A stretch of DNA of 42,155 nucleotides from a virus: positions 1 through 42,155 of IMG/VR virus record IMGVR_UViG_3300008113_000130; one strand, written 5' to 3'. A program made the translations under genes and the position numbers. Below, piece by piece: positions 1-7,835 of the stretch; the first letter of the stretch is position 1; each line of letters starts with the position of its first letter. The notes beneath the pieces were generated by a model. It had not been told where the DNA came from. It searched no databases and saw only the letters and a list, made by a program, of their open reading frames with translations.

Positions 1-191
1 CGTTTCGGGGGGCGGGGGGAGGGGGGCTTCGCACCCCCGCGTCCCGTGATGGGCATACACCCCGTTCCGCGAAAATCTCAAAAGCTCAGTCAACCTTTAC
101 TTGAGTGAGGCTCTTACCCCCTCGCCAGGGATCGCCAGTGGAGGCACCCACCTTCACACCCTTTGAATTTAGTTGCAAAAAAGGTGGGTGC
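1..191. repeat. Left copy of imperfect terminal direct repeat
   Basis: Bases 1-191 recur in diverged form at the right end (about 41971-42155). A 63-base core (67-129) is identical to 42033-42095, and bases 158-190 are identical to 42123-42155; between and before them are substitutions and single-base indels. The first 66 bases are only loosely similar, but both copies start with a G-run tract (G-quadruplex-like at 7-26) followed by a CTTCGCA(T/C)CCCC segment. The core contains an inverted repeat, CTCAGTCAA at 85-93 and TTGAGTGAG at 101-109 (8 of 9 pairs). This could be a redundant genome end or a tandem repeat at the join of a circular map. The mismatches argue against a simple exact terminal redundancy. 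Confidence 0.85.
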
Positions 192-445
192 CGTCCAAAC
201 CCGCCTACGAGCTGGTGTTTTTGGCCAATGCACCCACCCTTCCACCTTTTCTTCTTTTTTTCTAAGGGAAAAAAAATATATATAAATATATAAATAAAGG
301 GGGTGTTTTATATGCTCCGCCAGAAACCCAAATTTCGCGAAAAAGGTGGAAGGGTGGGTGCATTGGCGAAATAGCGACGCAATTCCAGTGGCTTAAAGAC
401 ACCCACCCTTTGTACCACCCTTTGGCCGATCTCAAAGGGTGGGTG
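143..445. other. Inverted G-rich repeats flanking an AT-rich island; candidate origin or packaging region
   Basis: Three inverted-repeat pairs are built from the same GGTGGGTGC word. GGCACCCACCTT (143-154) pairs with 181-192. A perfect 27-base arm at 224-250 is inverted at 341-367. CACCCACCCTTTG (400-412) is inverted at 433-445. The 27-base pair encloses a strongly AT-rich tract (about 247-315, with runs such as AAAAAAAATATATATAAAT). No convincing gene lies here. Iterons next to an AT-rich unwinding element are typical of replication origins, and the position directly upstream of terminase would also suit a packaging site. The function is inferred only. The region also supplies the leader of the late operon. 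Confidence 0.5.
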
Positions 446-529
446 CCTTCGACGTAAAACTGCCATTCTGCTTGCATTCACCACCTGGCGCGTCTACAAC
501 ACCACCTAAACTTGAGAGGACAACGCCGC

Positions 530-1114
530 GTGAGCGATCCGTTCGACAGTATTAGCATCCCCGACTTCGATGCGCCTCTGGCGCCAGTGAGTTCGCGTAA
601 GCCGAAAGCAAAATCGAAACCTGTACAGAAAGCTGTACAGGAGATCGTCGAAGACGCGGACCCATTGCCGCTGCTCAAAGATGCGAAACCTGTCCTGGCG
701 CCGAACCCTCACCAGCCGCGCGACCTGATCGACGACGCCGGTCGGGTGTTCAGCCAACCGAAGGTCGACCTCAGTGAGATTGAGATGATGGCCAGCGTCG
801 GCATGACGACGAAGCAGATCGCCGATGCGCTCAAGCTACCGCCGACCACGTTTGGCAAGCTCGTCAAAAATGACCCCACCGTGCAAGAGGCCATCGACCG
901 TGGTACCTCCCGCGGTATCAAAATGGTCACCGACAGCCTTTTCCAGAACGCGCTCAAGGGAAATGTCGCGGCGCAGATCTTCTTCCTTAAAAACAAGGGC
1001 GGGTGGGCCGACAAACAGGAGCTTGACCAGCGGCTGCAAGTCGATACAAAGATGAACTTCGAAGACGCAGTCGAAGCGTTGAAGGCGGCGGGCATAGACC
1101 CGTCAAAAATCTAG
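530..1114 (+). CDS. Terminase small subunit
   Basis: This 194-residue protein is the probable DNA-recognition subunit of the packaging motor. The N-terminal ~60 residues are polar and low-complexity. A helix-turn-helix segment follows (around residues 85-115, including MTTKQIADALKLPPTTF), then the small-terminase signature in which a helix ends in FFLKNKGGW. This arrangement is typical of small terminases placed just upstream of a large subunit. The GTG at 530 was chosen because AGAGGA at 515-520 lies 9 bases upstream; a TTG at 512 in the same frame has no such site. It is the first gene of the late operon, followed 10 bases later by a small unknown gene and then terL. It would bind the packaging site, perhaps the repeats at 143-445. 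Confidence 0.8.
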   Translation: MSDPFDSISIPDFDAPLAPVSSRKPKAKSKPVQKAVQEIVEDADPLPLLKDAKPVLAPNPHQPRDLIDDAGRVFSQPKVDLSEIEMMASVGMTTKQIADALKLPPTTFGKLVKNDPTVQEAIDRGTSRGIKMVTDSLFQNALKGNVAAQIFFLKNKGGWADKQELDQRLQVDTKMNFEDAVEALKAAGIDPSKI

Positions 1115-1124
1115 AAAGAAGCAC

Positions 1125-1394
1125 ATGGCAGACAACGACGACGATCTCCCCGACAACGTAGTGGCCTTTCAACTCCGTGCCTCCGGCACCCAGAAGACAA
1201 CGGACTTGCTGTTGGAAGACTGCATCGGTCGTTTTGACGAGGTTGTGGTGCTGGGCTTCACCGACGAAGGTGAAATGGAGATCAGCAGCAGCCTAAAGGG
1301 CGGCGCGGCGGCGGTGTACGAGGCGATAGCCCAGGCGGCGACGCAGATGGCGCTCACACACATCGACATCGTCTACCAAGGCGTCCGCCATTGA
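1125..1394 (+). CDS. Conserved-looking small phage protein between terminase subunits
   Basis: An 89-residue acidic protein of unknown function. The N-terminus is rich in Asp. The rest reads as a short alpha/beta domain, with hydrophobic strands (EVVVLGFTDEG, MEISSSL) and a helix rich in Ala (about residues 60-78). No catalytic motif or membrane segment is visible. Its stop codon overlaps the TTG start of the large terminase by four bases (ATTGA context), so the two are probably translationally coupled. The position suggests a packaging or regulatory accessory, but nothing in the sequence proves it. The reading frame is supported by the tight spacing on both sides. Confidence 0.6.
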   Translation: MADNDDDLPDNVVAFQLRASGTQKTTDLLLEDCIGRFDEVVVLGFTDEGEMEISSSLKGGAAAVYEAIAQAATQMALTHIDIVYQGVRH

Positions 1395-2911
1395 CCAACA
1401 CGCACGACGAGAACTTCAAGCCTGACCTCGCGGCCATCGCCGATCAGGAGGTCGTTGCCCGCGCGCAGATCGCGGCGCAGGCGGACGAGGAGAAAGCGGT
1501 CGCTCTCGCAGAGGCGATCCGCGTCATCCGCGCCCACAAGAAGAAGAACAAGCTTGAGTTCTTCAACGCCTACAAGTGGCAGATGCAGTTTTACGAGGCC
1601 GGCACTCGCTCAAAGCAGCGGGCGCTGATGGCCGCGAACCGCGTCGGCAAGTCCTACAGTGCGGCATACGAGATGGCCTGCCACCTCACTGGCAAATATC
1701 CCGACTGGTGGCCAGGCATCAAGTTCCACCGGCCCATCAACGCCTGGGCGATGGGGGTGACCGGCGAGCAGATGCGCGACGTGATCCAGAAAGAGCTATT
1801 TGGGACGCTGAACGGGCGGATCTTTGACGGCGGGTTCATTTTGCCCGACGAAGTACGCAGCATCGTTCCAGCCGCAGGCACACCACGCCTGGCGAAGGAC
1901 GTCTACATCTGGCACCAGAGCGGGGGATACTCCTGCTTGAGCCATAAATCGTACAGCCAAGGCCAAGCGCCGCTGATGGGGTCGTCAATCGACATCGCGT
2001 GGATCGACGAAGAGCCAACGGACCCTGAAATCTACCCACAGGTGCTGACTCGTACCGCCACCGGCAACGATGGCAAGGGCGGCTACGTCCTTTTGACGTT
2101 CACGCCGGAAAACGGCATGACCGAACTGGTTGGCCAGTTCATGGAGAGCCTAAAAGAGGGGCAGTATCTGCAAAATGTGACGTGGGATGAGGCAGAACAC
2201 CTCGACGACGACACAAAACGCCAACTTTTGGCGGCAATTCCTGAATATCAGCGGGAAATGCGGTCGAAAGGCATCCCCGTACTGGGTGAGGGCATGGTTT
2301 TCCCTGTCGCAGAAGAGGCAATCAAGGTCGACCCGTTCGAAATACCGCAGCACTTTAGGATTTGCTGCGCTATCGACTTCGGCATCAGCCACCCCACAGC
2401 AGTGGCGTGGACGGCGTACGACGCAGATCGGGACATCATCTACCTCTACGACTCATATAAGCGCGCTGGAGAGATCCCAGCGGTCCACAGCGCCATGATT
2501 CGGTCGAAGGGGCCGGCGATACCGCTGATATACCCACACGATGGCGACAACCGCGACAAAGGCTCCGGCAACACGATGGCAGACCTCTACCGCGAGGCAG
2601 GAATGAACGTCGTGGCGCGTTTCACCAACGCAGACGGCTCAAATTTCGTCGAGCCAGGGATCATGGAGATGCTTGAGCGGATGCGGACTGGCCGGCTGAA
2701 GGTATTCGCCGATCAGAAGGATTTTTTCGACGAATTTCGTCGGTATCACCGCAAACAAGGCAAAATCGTGAAGGAACATGACGATCTACTTGACGCAGTG
2801 CGATATGCAGCCTTGTCAGTGCAGCGTTTTGGCGTTAGTAAGGCGGAACTTAAGATGCCAGAGGTGTATGGACGCCACGGGGTGTCGTTAACCGAGGATT
2901 GGGACATTTAA
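1391..2911 (+). CDS. terL: Terminase large subunit (packaging ATPase-nuclease)
   Basis: A 506-residue motor protein that drives DNA into the prohead and cuts it. The ATPase domain shows a Walker A variant, AANRVGKS (about residues 81-88), and a Walker B, IDIAWIDEE (about 200-208), ending in the catalytic Glu. The RNase H-like nuclease domain begins with CAIDFGISHPTAVAW (around residue 330, first acidic Asp) and ends with DDLLDAVRYA (around 480), which carries the last metal-binding Asp. The length is normal for the family. The start is a TTG at 1391 overlapping the previous stop; AAGGCG lies eight bases upstream. The stop overlaps the portal start (TAATG). Confidence 0.95.
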   Translation: MTNTHDENFKPDLAAIADQEVVARAQIAAQADEEKAVALAEAIRVIRAHKKKNKLEFFNAYKWQMQFYEAGTRSKQRALMAANRVGKSYSAAYEMACHLTGKYPDWWPGIKFHRPINAWAMGVTGEQMRDVIQKELFGTLNGRIFDGGFILPDEVRSIVPAAGTPRLAKDVYIWHQSGGYSCLSHKSYSQGQAPLMGSSIDIAWIDEEPTDPEIYPQVLTRTATGNDGKGGYVLLTFTPENGMTELVGQFMESLKEGQYLQNVTWDEAEHLDDDTKRQLLAAIPEYQREMRSKGIPVLGEGMVFPVAEEAIKVDPFEIPQHFRICCAIDFGISHPTAVAWTAYDADRDIIYLYDSYKRAGEIPAVHSAMIRSKGPAIPLIYPHDGDNRDKGSGNTMADLYREAGMNVVARFTNADGSNFVEPGIMEMLERMRTGRLKVFADQKDFFDEFRRYHRKQGKIVKEHDDLLDAVRYAALSVQRFGVSKAELKMPEVYGRHGVSLTEDWDI

Positions 2912-5058
2912 TGCCTGAGATCAAAGATACCCCGCTGGAAGAAAGCGAACTGCTGTCTCTTTTGGAGCGCAACCTCGACGCAGCGGACACCTACACCGAA
3001 AGTTTGGTTGGCGAACAGCGCGACAAGAGCCACCGCTACTACTACGGCGAGCCACTGGGCAACGAGAAGCCTGGCCGCAGCCAGCACATCTCCCGCGACG
3101 TCTTTGACGCGGTCGAGTCCACTAAGGCACTGCTGCTCGACACCTTCACCGCCGACCGGCGCGTGGTCGAGTTCACGCCAGAGACGAATGAAGACATTGA
3201 GGCCGCGCGGCAGGCTACGGAGTTCGTCAATTATCTGTTCTACCGTCAGAACAACGGCTTCAAGATCCTGCAAGACACCTTGCACGACGGCCTCGTAAGC
3301 AAACTGGGCGTCGTGAAGCGTTGGTGGGACACCCGCTACACCTATGTGCAGGAAGAGTTCGCCGATCTGGACGAAGCGCAGTTCGTGATGATGGCGCAAG
3401 ACCCAGAGGTCGAAATCACCGTTCTCAACCAGACCCCCATCCAGCCGGAGATGGTTGACCCGATGACAGGCCAGGTCGTTATGCCTGCGATTACAACCTA
3501 TACTGGTGAACTCAAGCGCCGCATCAATAAGAGCCAAGTCCGCGTTGACAATCTGGAGCCAGAAAAACTCTATATCAGCCCTCGCGCCAAGTCGTTGGAA
3601 GACACCGACTTCGTCTCGTACCGCTACGAGAAAGAGATCGGCGAGCTTCTTGAGGACGGCTACGACCCAGAGAAGGTCGAAGAGCTTGACGAAGAACTGG
3701 ACACTTACCGCGACTCGACACTGGGGCGCGACAGCTACGACGAGTTCTCCGCCGAGACAAGTATGCGGGACGACCACCCGAACCGCAGCTATGTGACGGT
3801 CTACGAAAGCTACATCCGTATATACGACCCAGAGGTCGACTCGCGCTGCACTTACAAGGTCGTCCACTCACGTCGCACCTTGCTTGACATGGAGAAGGTC
3901 GAAAGCCACCCGTTCCGTGGTTGGTGTCCGTTCCCGATCCCGCACAAAGCCATCGGCCTGTCGCTTGCCGACGTGACAATGGACATCCAAAAGTCGCAGT
4001 CGACGCTGAAGCGGTCGGTCATCGATAACGCCTGGCTGACCAACACCAGCCGCTGGGTGGCCAACCTGTCACTGGTCCGCAACCCGCGTGACTTGATCGA
4101 CAACAAGATTGGCGCCGTGATCGACGTCAACGCGATGGACCCGTCGTCTGTCGTGCAGCCTCTGAACACCCCGCAGATCAGCGCCAACATCTTCACGACG
4201 ATGGAGTTGCTTGAGCAGGAGAAGGAAGCGCGTTCAGGCTCCAGCCGTATGTCGAAGGGCATGGACAGCGACGTCGTGTCGAAGCAGAACAGCAGCGACC
4301 TGATTACGCGGTACATGAACGCCAGCAACCGTCGCACGATGGTTATGGCGCGTAACTTCGCCGAGAGCTTCCTCAAGCCTCTGATGTTTGATCTCTACCG
4401 CCTGGCGATTGAGAACGACACCCAGCCACGCATGGTCCAGTTGAGCGGCAAGTATGTGCCAATCGACCCCAAGCAGCTTCGCGAACGCACCGAAATGGAT
4501 GTCGCCGTGGCGCTGACGCCAGACGCCCGTGCTGCTGAAGCGCGGACGCTGACGATGCTTGACCAGATGTGGACTGCGAACCCGCAGGACCAGACGCTGG
4601 GCGGTATGTACCAGACGCAGCAGCGGTTCGCGCTGTTGGCTCGCGCCGTGGATCTCATGGGCCTGAAGGGTGGGGACAAGTACCTCCTGTCGCCGATGTC
4701 GCCTGAATACCAGCAGGGTATGCAGCAGAACGCACAACAGGCCGAGCAGCAGAAGCAGATGGCCCAGCAGATCGAATTCAAGAAGCTTGAGTTGGACGAG
4801 CGCAAGGTCATCGTCGACGAGCGCAGGGCCGGCGTCGAAGAAGAGAAGCTGGTGCTTGAAGCCGAGAAGATCGGTGTCGAATTGTCGACCAAGGCGCAAG
4901 AGATGATCGCCAAGCAGGAGAAGGATTCTGCCGACCTCATCTTGAAGGCCGCAGAGTTCCGCCACGAACAGCAGACTGACATGGCCTACATCGACATCGA
5001 GTCGATGAACGCCGCGCAGCAGAACAAGAACGGCAATCGCGGGGACGAGAATGACTGA
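2911..5058 (+). CDS. Portal (head-tail connector) protein
   Basis: A 715-residue protein placed directly after terL, as expected for the dodecameric portal through which DNA enters and leaves the capsid. The N-terminal two-thirds are a mixed alpha/beta body with the portal-type conserved segment around GWCPFPIPHKAIGLSLADV. The last ~150 residues (QQAEQQKQMAQQIEFKK onward) form a long charged coiled coil, as in the barrel of large podovirus portals such as P22 gp1. The ATG at 2911 overlaps the terL stop (TAATG); a TTG twelve bases upstream is less likely. The 3' end overlaps the next gene by eight bases. The portal assignment rests on position, length and architecture rather than a catalytic motif. 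Confidence 0.85.
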   Translation: MPEIKDTPLEESELLSLLERNLDAADTYTESLVGEQRDKSHRYYYGEPLGNEKPGRSQHISRDVFDAVESTKALLLDTFTADRRVVEFTPETNEDIEAARQATEFVNYLFYRQNNGFKILQDTLHDGLVSKLGVVKRWWDTRYTYVQEEFADLDEAQFVMMAQDPEVEITVLNQTPIQPEMVDPMTGQVVMPAITTYTGELKRRINKSQVRVDNLEPEKLYISPRAKSLEDTDFVSYRYEKEIGELLEDGYDPEKVEELDEELDTYRDSTLGRDSYDEFSAETSMRDDHPNRSYVTVYESYIRIYDPEVDSRCTYKVVHSRRTLLDMEKVESHPFRGWCPFPIPHKAIGLSLADVTMDIQKSQSTLKRSVIDNAWLTNTSRWVANLSLVRNPRDLIDNKIGAVIDVNAMDPSSVVQPLNTPQISANIFTTMELLEQEKEARSGSSRMSKGMDSDVVSKQNSSDLITRYMNASNRRTMVMARNFAESFLKPLMFDLYRLAIENDTQPRMVQLSGKYVPIDPKQLRERTEMDVAVALTPDARAAEARTLTMLDQMWTANPQDQTLGGMYQTQQRFALLARAVDLMGLKGGDKYLLSPMSPEYQQGMQQNAQQAEQQKQMAQQIEFKKLELDERKVIVDERRAGVEEEKLVLEAEKIGVELSTKAQEMIAKQEKDSADLILKAAEFRHEQQTDMAYIDIESMNAAQQNKNGNRGDEND

Positions 5059-5305
5059 CTTTGAAAAGGCCGTAGAGGCTTTCCAGAAGAAGAAAAACCC
5101 CCGCACCCAAGCCGAGGCCAAGCGCGAGGCGTACAAAAAGATGGTCAAGGAGTACACCAAGCTCAAATACGGCTACAACAAGGCAGGCGAGCGCGTAGAG
5201 CGCCCGATCACAGAAAAACGCATAGCAATTGCCGAAGCCGCCAAGACGCGCGTCATCCCAGACGCAGCGGAAGGTCTGGCGGACTTTTTTAAGGAACCCG
5301 AATAA
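5051..5305 (+). CDS. Small basic phage protein, unknown
   Basis: An 84-residue, strongly charged, Lys/Glu-rich protein (about residues 1-45 probably helical: MTDFEKAVEAFQKKK, then repeated KREAYKKMVKEYTKL). No known domain was recognised. It overlaps the portal gene by eight bases and its own stop overlaps the next start by one base (TAATG), so it is firmly part of the head operon. It may be a minor head protein or assembly helper, but this comes only from its place between the portal and scaffold genes. Confidence 0.65.
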   Translation: MTDFEKAVEAFQKKKNPRTQAEAKREAYKKMVKEYTKLKYGYNKAGERVERPITEKRIAIAEAAKTRVIPDAAEGLADFFKEPE

Positions 5306-5574
5306 TGGATATCGACTACGGGATTGATGGCGCAGAGCTTTCAGCCGAAAAGGCCAGTGCTTTGCTCAACAACGACGCTTTCAACGACGCCTACGCTTCG
5401 CTGCTGGCGGATATCGAACAAAAACTCTTCATGTCGGATCTGGGCGCGCAGGCCGAACGTGAAACCCTATTTCATCTGCACCGCGCCGCGCAGATGTTTG
5501 TCAACAATGTCGCATCTCGCATCAATCATTTTCAGTTGAAACAATTGCAAGATTCGATTACACAGGAGACTTGA
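5305..5574 (+). CDS. Small head-operon protein, unknown
   Basis: An 89-residue, mainly helical protein with an acidic N-terminus (MDIDYGIDGAEL) and amphipathic helices through residue 85. No motif or membrane segment was seen. The ATG shares its A with the preceding stop, and AAGGAA lies about seven bases upstream, so translation is well supported. Small proteins of this size often sit between portal and scaffold in podovirus-like genomes, but the role is unknown. Confidence 0.65.
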   Translation: MDIDYGIDGAELSAEKASALLNNDAFNDAYASLLADIEQKLFMSDLGAQAERETLFHLHRAAQMFVNNVASRINHFQLKQLQDSITQET

Positions 5575-5575
5575 A

Positions 5576-6562
5576 GTGACAGAGCAAACCGCAACGGACT
5601 CTGCACCGAGTGCTGAAGAGCGTTTGGCTGCGTTGTATACCGCCCCCGATGAGGACACGGCGGACACCGAGGCCGATTTAAAGCCCGAAGACGAAGATGA
5701 GGGCGAAGTAGAAGTAGTCGAGGACGAGGGTGAAGCCGACGCCGATGATTCCGAGGAAGCCGAAGACGGCCAAACCGAGGACGAAGAGGACGAAGCCGAT
5801 TCCGAAGAGGAGTCAGATGATGACGCCGAAGACGACGACAAAGCTGAACAGCTAGTCGAGATCGATGGCGAGCAACTGACGCTTGAAGAGGTGAAACTCG
5901 GATACCTCCGCCAGAGCGACTACACCAAGAAGACGCAAGCAGTTGCGGAACAACGTAAGGCTGTCGAAGAAGAGAGCCAGTATTACGCTTCCACACTGAA
6001 CAGTCTCTTGACCGCCGTGGGTGCTGACGTTCAACGCTTTCAAGGTGTTGATTGGGAGCGCGCAGCGGTGGAAAACCCTGACCAGTACCGCCAGGCCAAG
6101 CAGGCGTACGAACACTCTCTCCAGACGTTCAACGGTATCCGTGGACAGGTGGAAGACTTCGTAAAGCGGACCAAAGAGACACAGGAAGCCGCGTTGAAGG
6201 CGCAAGCCAAAGAAGCGGTCGCCATATTGAAGGCGAGCATTCCTGGGTGGAATAACGATCTGTACGCTCAGATTGGCGAGTTTGCTCAGAAAGAACTGGG
6301 TTTCGCGCCGGAAGAGTTCAACAACATCGCTGACCACCGCGCTATTCGGTCCATCTGGAGTGCCATGCAGTACCACAGGGGTCGCAAGGTTGTGACTGAG
6401 AAGAAAGTCAAAGTCGCACCTACCAAAACTTTGTCTGACAAAAGGGCAACGGAGTCTAAGGTCATCCACAACCGTAAACAGATGAACAAGCAGCGTGAGC
6501 AGCTTCGGAACTCTGGGAAGATCGACGATGCCGTTTCACTTTTGGCTAATCGCTTAAGGTAA
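5576..6562 (+). CDS. Capsid scaffolding protein
   Basis: A 328-residue protein immediately upstream of the major capsid gene. Residues ~22-92 are extremely acidic (long runs of Asp and Glu). They are followed by coiled-coil-like helices (QLTLEEVKLGYLRQSDYTKKTQAVAEQRKAV) and a basic C-terminus (many Lys/Arg after residue 270) suited to binding the capsid shell. This acidic-helical-basic layout and position are typical of scaffolds that organise prohead assembly and then leave or are degraded. The start is a GTG at 5576 with AGGAG about eight bases upstream, one base after the preceding stop codon. No protease motif is visible, so any maturation protease would have to come from elsewhere. Confidence 0.8.
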   Translation: MTEQTATDSAPSAEERLAALYTAPDEDTADTEADLKPEDEDEGEVEVVEDEGEADADDSEEAEDGQTEDEEDEADSEEESDDDAEDDDKAEQLVEIDGEQLTLEEVKLGYLRQSDYTKKTQAVAEQRKAVEEESQYYASTLNSLLTAVGADVQRFQGVDWERAAVENPDQYRQAKQAYEHSLQTFNGIRGQVEDFVKRTKETQEAALKAQAKEAVAILKASIPGWNNDLYAQIGEFAQKELGFAPEEFNNIADHRAIRSIWSAMQYHRGRKVVTEKKVKVAPTKTLSDKRATESKVIHNRKQMNKQREQLRNSGKIDDAVSLLANRLR

Positions 6563-6568
6563 ATCAAA

Positions 6569-7468
6569 ATGGCTACAATTTCTGGCGTTGCAAAAACTTA
6601 TGACTTGGTTGGTAAGCAGGAAGATGTCGAAGACATCATCTATGACATCTCGCCAACCGACACTCCATTCCTTTCGTCCATTGGCACGTCCAAGGCGAAA
6701 GCTACTAACCACCAGTGGCAGCAGGACAAGCTGGCCTCACCCGCAGCCAACAAGGCTGTTGAAGGTGCGGCTGCTGGTGCTGCAACCGCTTCTGACACCA
6801 CGCTGAAGTCTGCAAACACGCAGATCTTTAAGGGTGTTGTTGAAGTCTCCGGTACGGCTCGCGCCATCGGCCTTTACGGTCGTGCGGACGAACTGGCCCG
6901 CCTCGTTGCCAAGAAGGGCAAGGAAATCAAGCGCGACATCGAGTTCGCGATGGTGGGTAACGCACAGGCTGGTACTGCTGGCAACGGCACGACTGCCCGT
7001 GAACTGACTTCGGCTCAGAACCAGATCGCTGCTGGCACGACCAACACGAACGGTACGAACCGTGCGTTCACTGAAACGATCCTTCTGGACGTTATGCAGA
7101 AGGTCTTCACCGCAGGCGGTAACCCGAACCAGCTTCAGGTAACGCCGTCGCACTCGCTGATCGTTGCCGGCTTCGCAGCCGCTTCGGGCCGCACTCGCGA
7201 CTTCGGTACGCAGAAGAAGGTCGTCAACGCAGTTGACCTGTACGTTTCGCCATTCGGTGAAGTTGCAGTGGTTCCTAACCGCTTCCTCAACGCCAACACT
7301 GCCCTGGTTCTCGACACCGAGTACTGGAGCCGTGCAGTTCTCCGCCCAATGGCCACCACGGTCTTGGCGAAGGACGGCGACAGCGAGAAGCGCATGATGC
7401 TCACCGAACTGACGCTCGTTTGCGAAAACGACGAAGCTTCGGGCTTGGCGAGCGCGCTGACCGCGTAA
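6569..7468 (+). CDS. Major capsid protein, SU10/DUF5309-like
   Basis: A 299-residue HK97-fold candidate that would form the icosahedral shell. The N-terminal pattern (TYDLVGKQEDVEDIIYDISP, then TPFLSSIG with conserved Trp/Gln after it) matches the DUF5309 family that includes the phage SU10 capsid protein. The central segment contains the variable Ala/Thr/Asn-rich region, and the C-terminal half has VAVVPNRFLN and a DTEYW-type strand also seen in this family. It lies directly after the scaffold gene and is followed by a strong terminator hairpin, a common way to raise capsid mRNA levels. The start ATG has AAGG nine bases upstream. Confidence 0.88.
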   Translation: MATISGVAKTYDLVGKQEDVEDIIYDISPTDTPFLSSIGTSKAKATNHQWQQDKLASPAANKAVEGAAAGAATASDTTLKSANTQIFKGVVEVSGTARAIGLYGRADELARLVAKKGKEIKRDIEFAMVGNAQAGTAGNGTTARELTSAQNQIAAGTTNTNGTNRAFTETILLDVMQKVFTAGGNPNQLQVTPSHSLIVAGFAAASGRTRDFGTQKKVVNAVDLYVSPFGEVAVVPNRFLNANTALVLDTEYWSRAVLRPMATTVLAKDGDSEKRMMLTELTLVCENDEASGLASALTA

Positions 7469-7474
7469 GTAATA

Positions 7475-7515
7475 GGGGGAGAGCGGCAGTTGGGTGTCGC
7501 TCTCCTTCTTTCTCT
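7475..7515 (+). terminator. Rho-independent terminator after the capsid gene
   Basis: An 8-bp perfect stem, GGAGAGCG (7478-7485) with CGCTCTCC (7498-7505) and a 12-base loop, is followed by TTCTTTCTCTT. It sits 10 bases after the capsid stop codon. Because the downstream late genes run in the same direction, it probably causes partial termination that enriches capsid transcripts. Confidence 0.8.
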
Positions 7516-7532
7516 TGAATGAAAGACCCCCG

Positions 7533-7835
7533 ATGTCCGACGAACTTAAAACGACACTTGAGTTTGACCGCAACACGGGGCTTCACACACTGCGGCACAC
7601 GCAGGATGTGACCTCAATCATCGACGCGAACAAACGCGCACAGGCCGACAGCATCGGCACGAAATTTGGCGACTTTGCAAAGGTCGCGAGCATCCCTTAC
7701 TCCGTAGTGCTTGAGTGGAAGCAGAAGTACGGCATCAACGCAATGTCTCCTTCACCCGAAGATAAAATTCGCATGGTTGCTTTATTGAACGATCCAGACT
7801 ATGCATTTCTTCGGACACGCGGAGGTAAGTTGTGA
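7533..7835 (+). CDS. Small virion-assembly protein, unknown
   Basis: A 100-residue protein between the capsid and adaptor genes. It is mostly helical, with a conserved-looking middle (KFGDFAKVASIPYSVVLEWKQKYGINAMSP) and a short C-terminal helix with DPDYAFLRTRGGKL. The same order (capsid, ~100-residue protein, adaptor) is known in marine and freshwater podovirus-like phages, so a head-completion role is possible. The ATG at 7533 was chosen over an upstream TTG inside the terminator. The stop overlaps the GTG of the next gene by four bases. Confidence 0.65.
   Translation: MSDELKTTLEFDRNTGLHTLRHTQDVTSIIDANKRAQADSIGTKFGDFAKVASIPYSVVLEWKQKYGINAMSPSPEDKIRMVALLNDPDYAFLRTRGGKL

Noticed and set aside
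105-477. Short open frames in both directions across the left non-coding region
   Set aside because: They cover inverted repeats and a homopolymer-rich AT tract, have no ribosome-binding site and encode low-complexity sequence.
2908-3867. 319-codon antisense frame inside the portal gene
   Set aside because: It lies wholly inside a well-supported gene, shows no recognised domain and no promoter; it is a by-product of GC-rich codon use.
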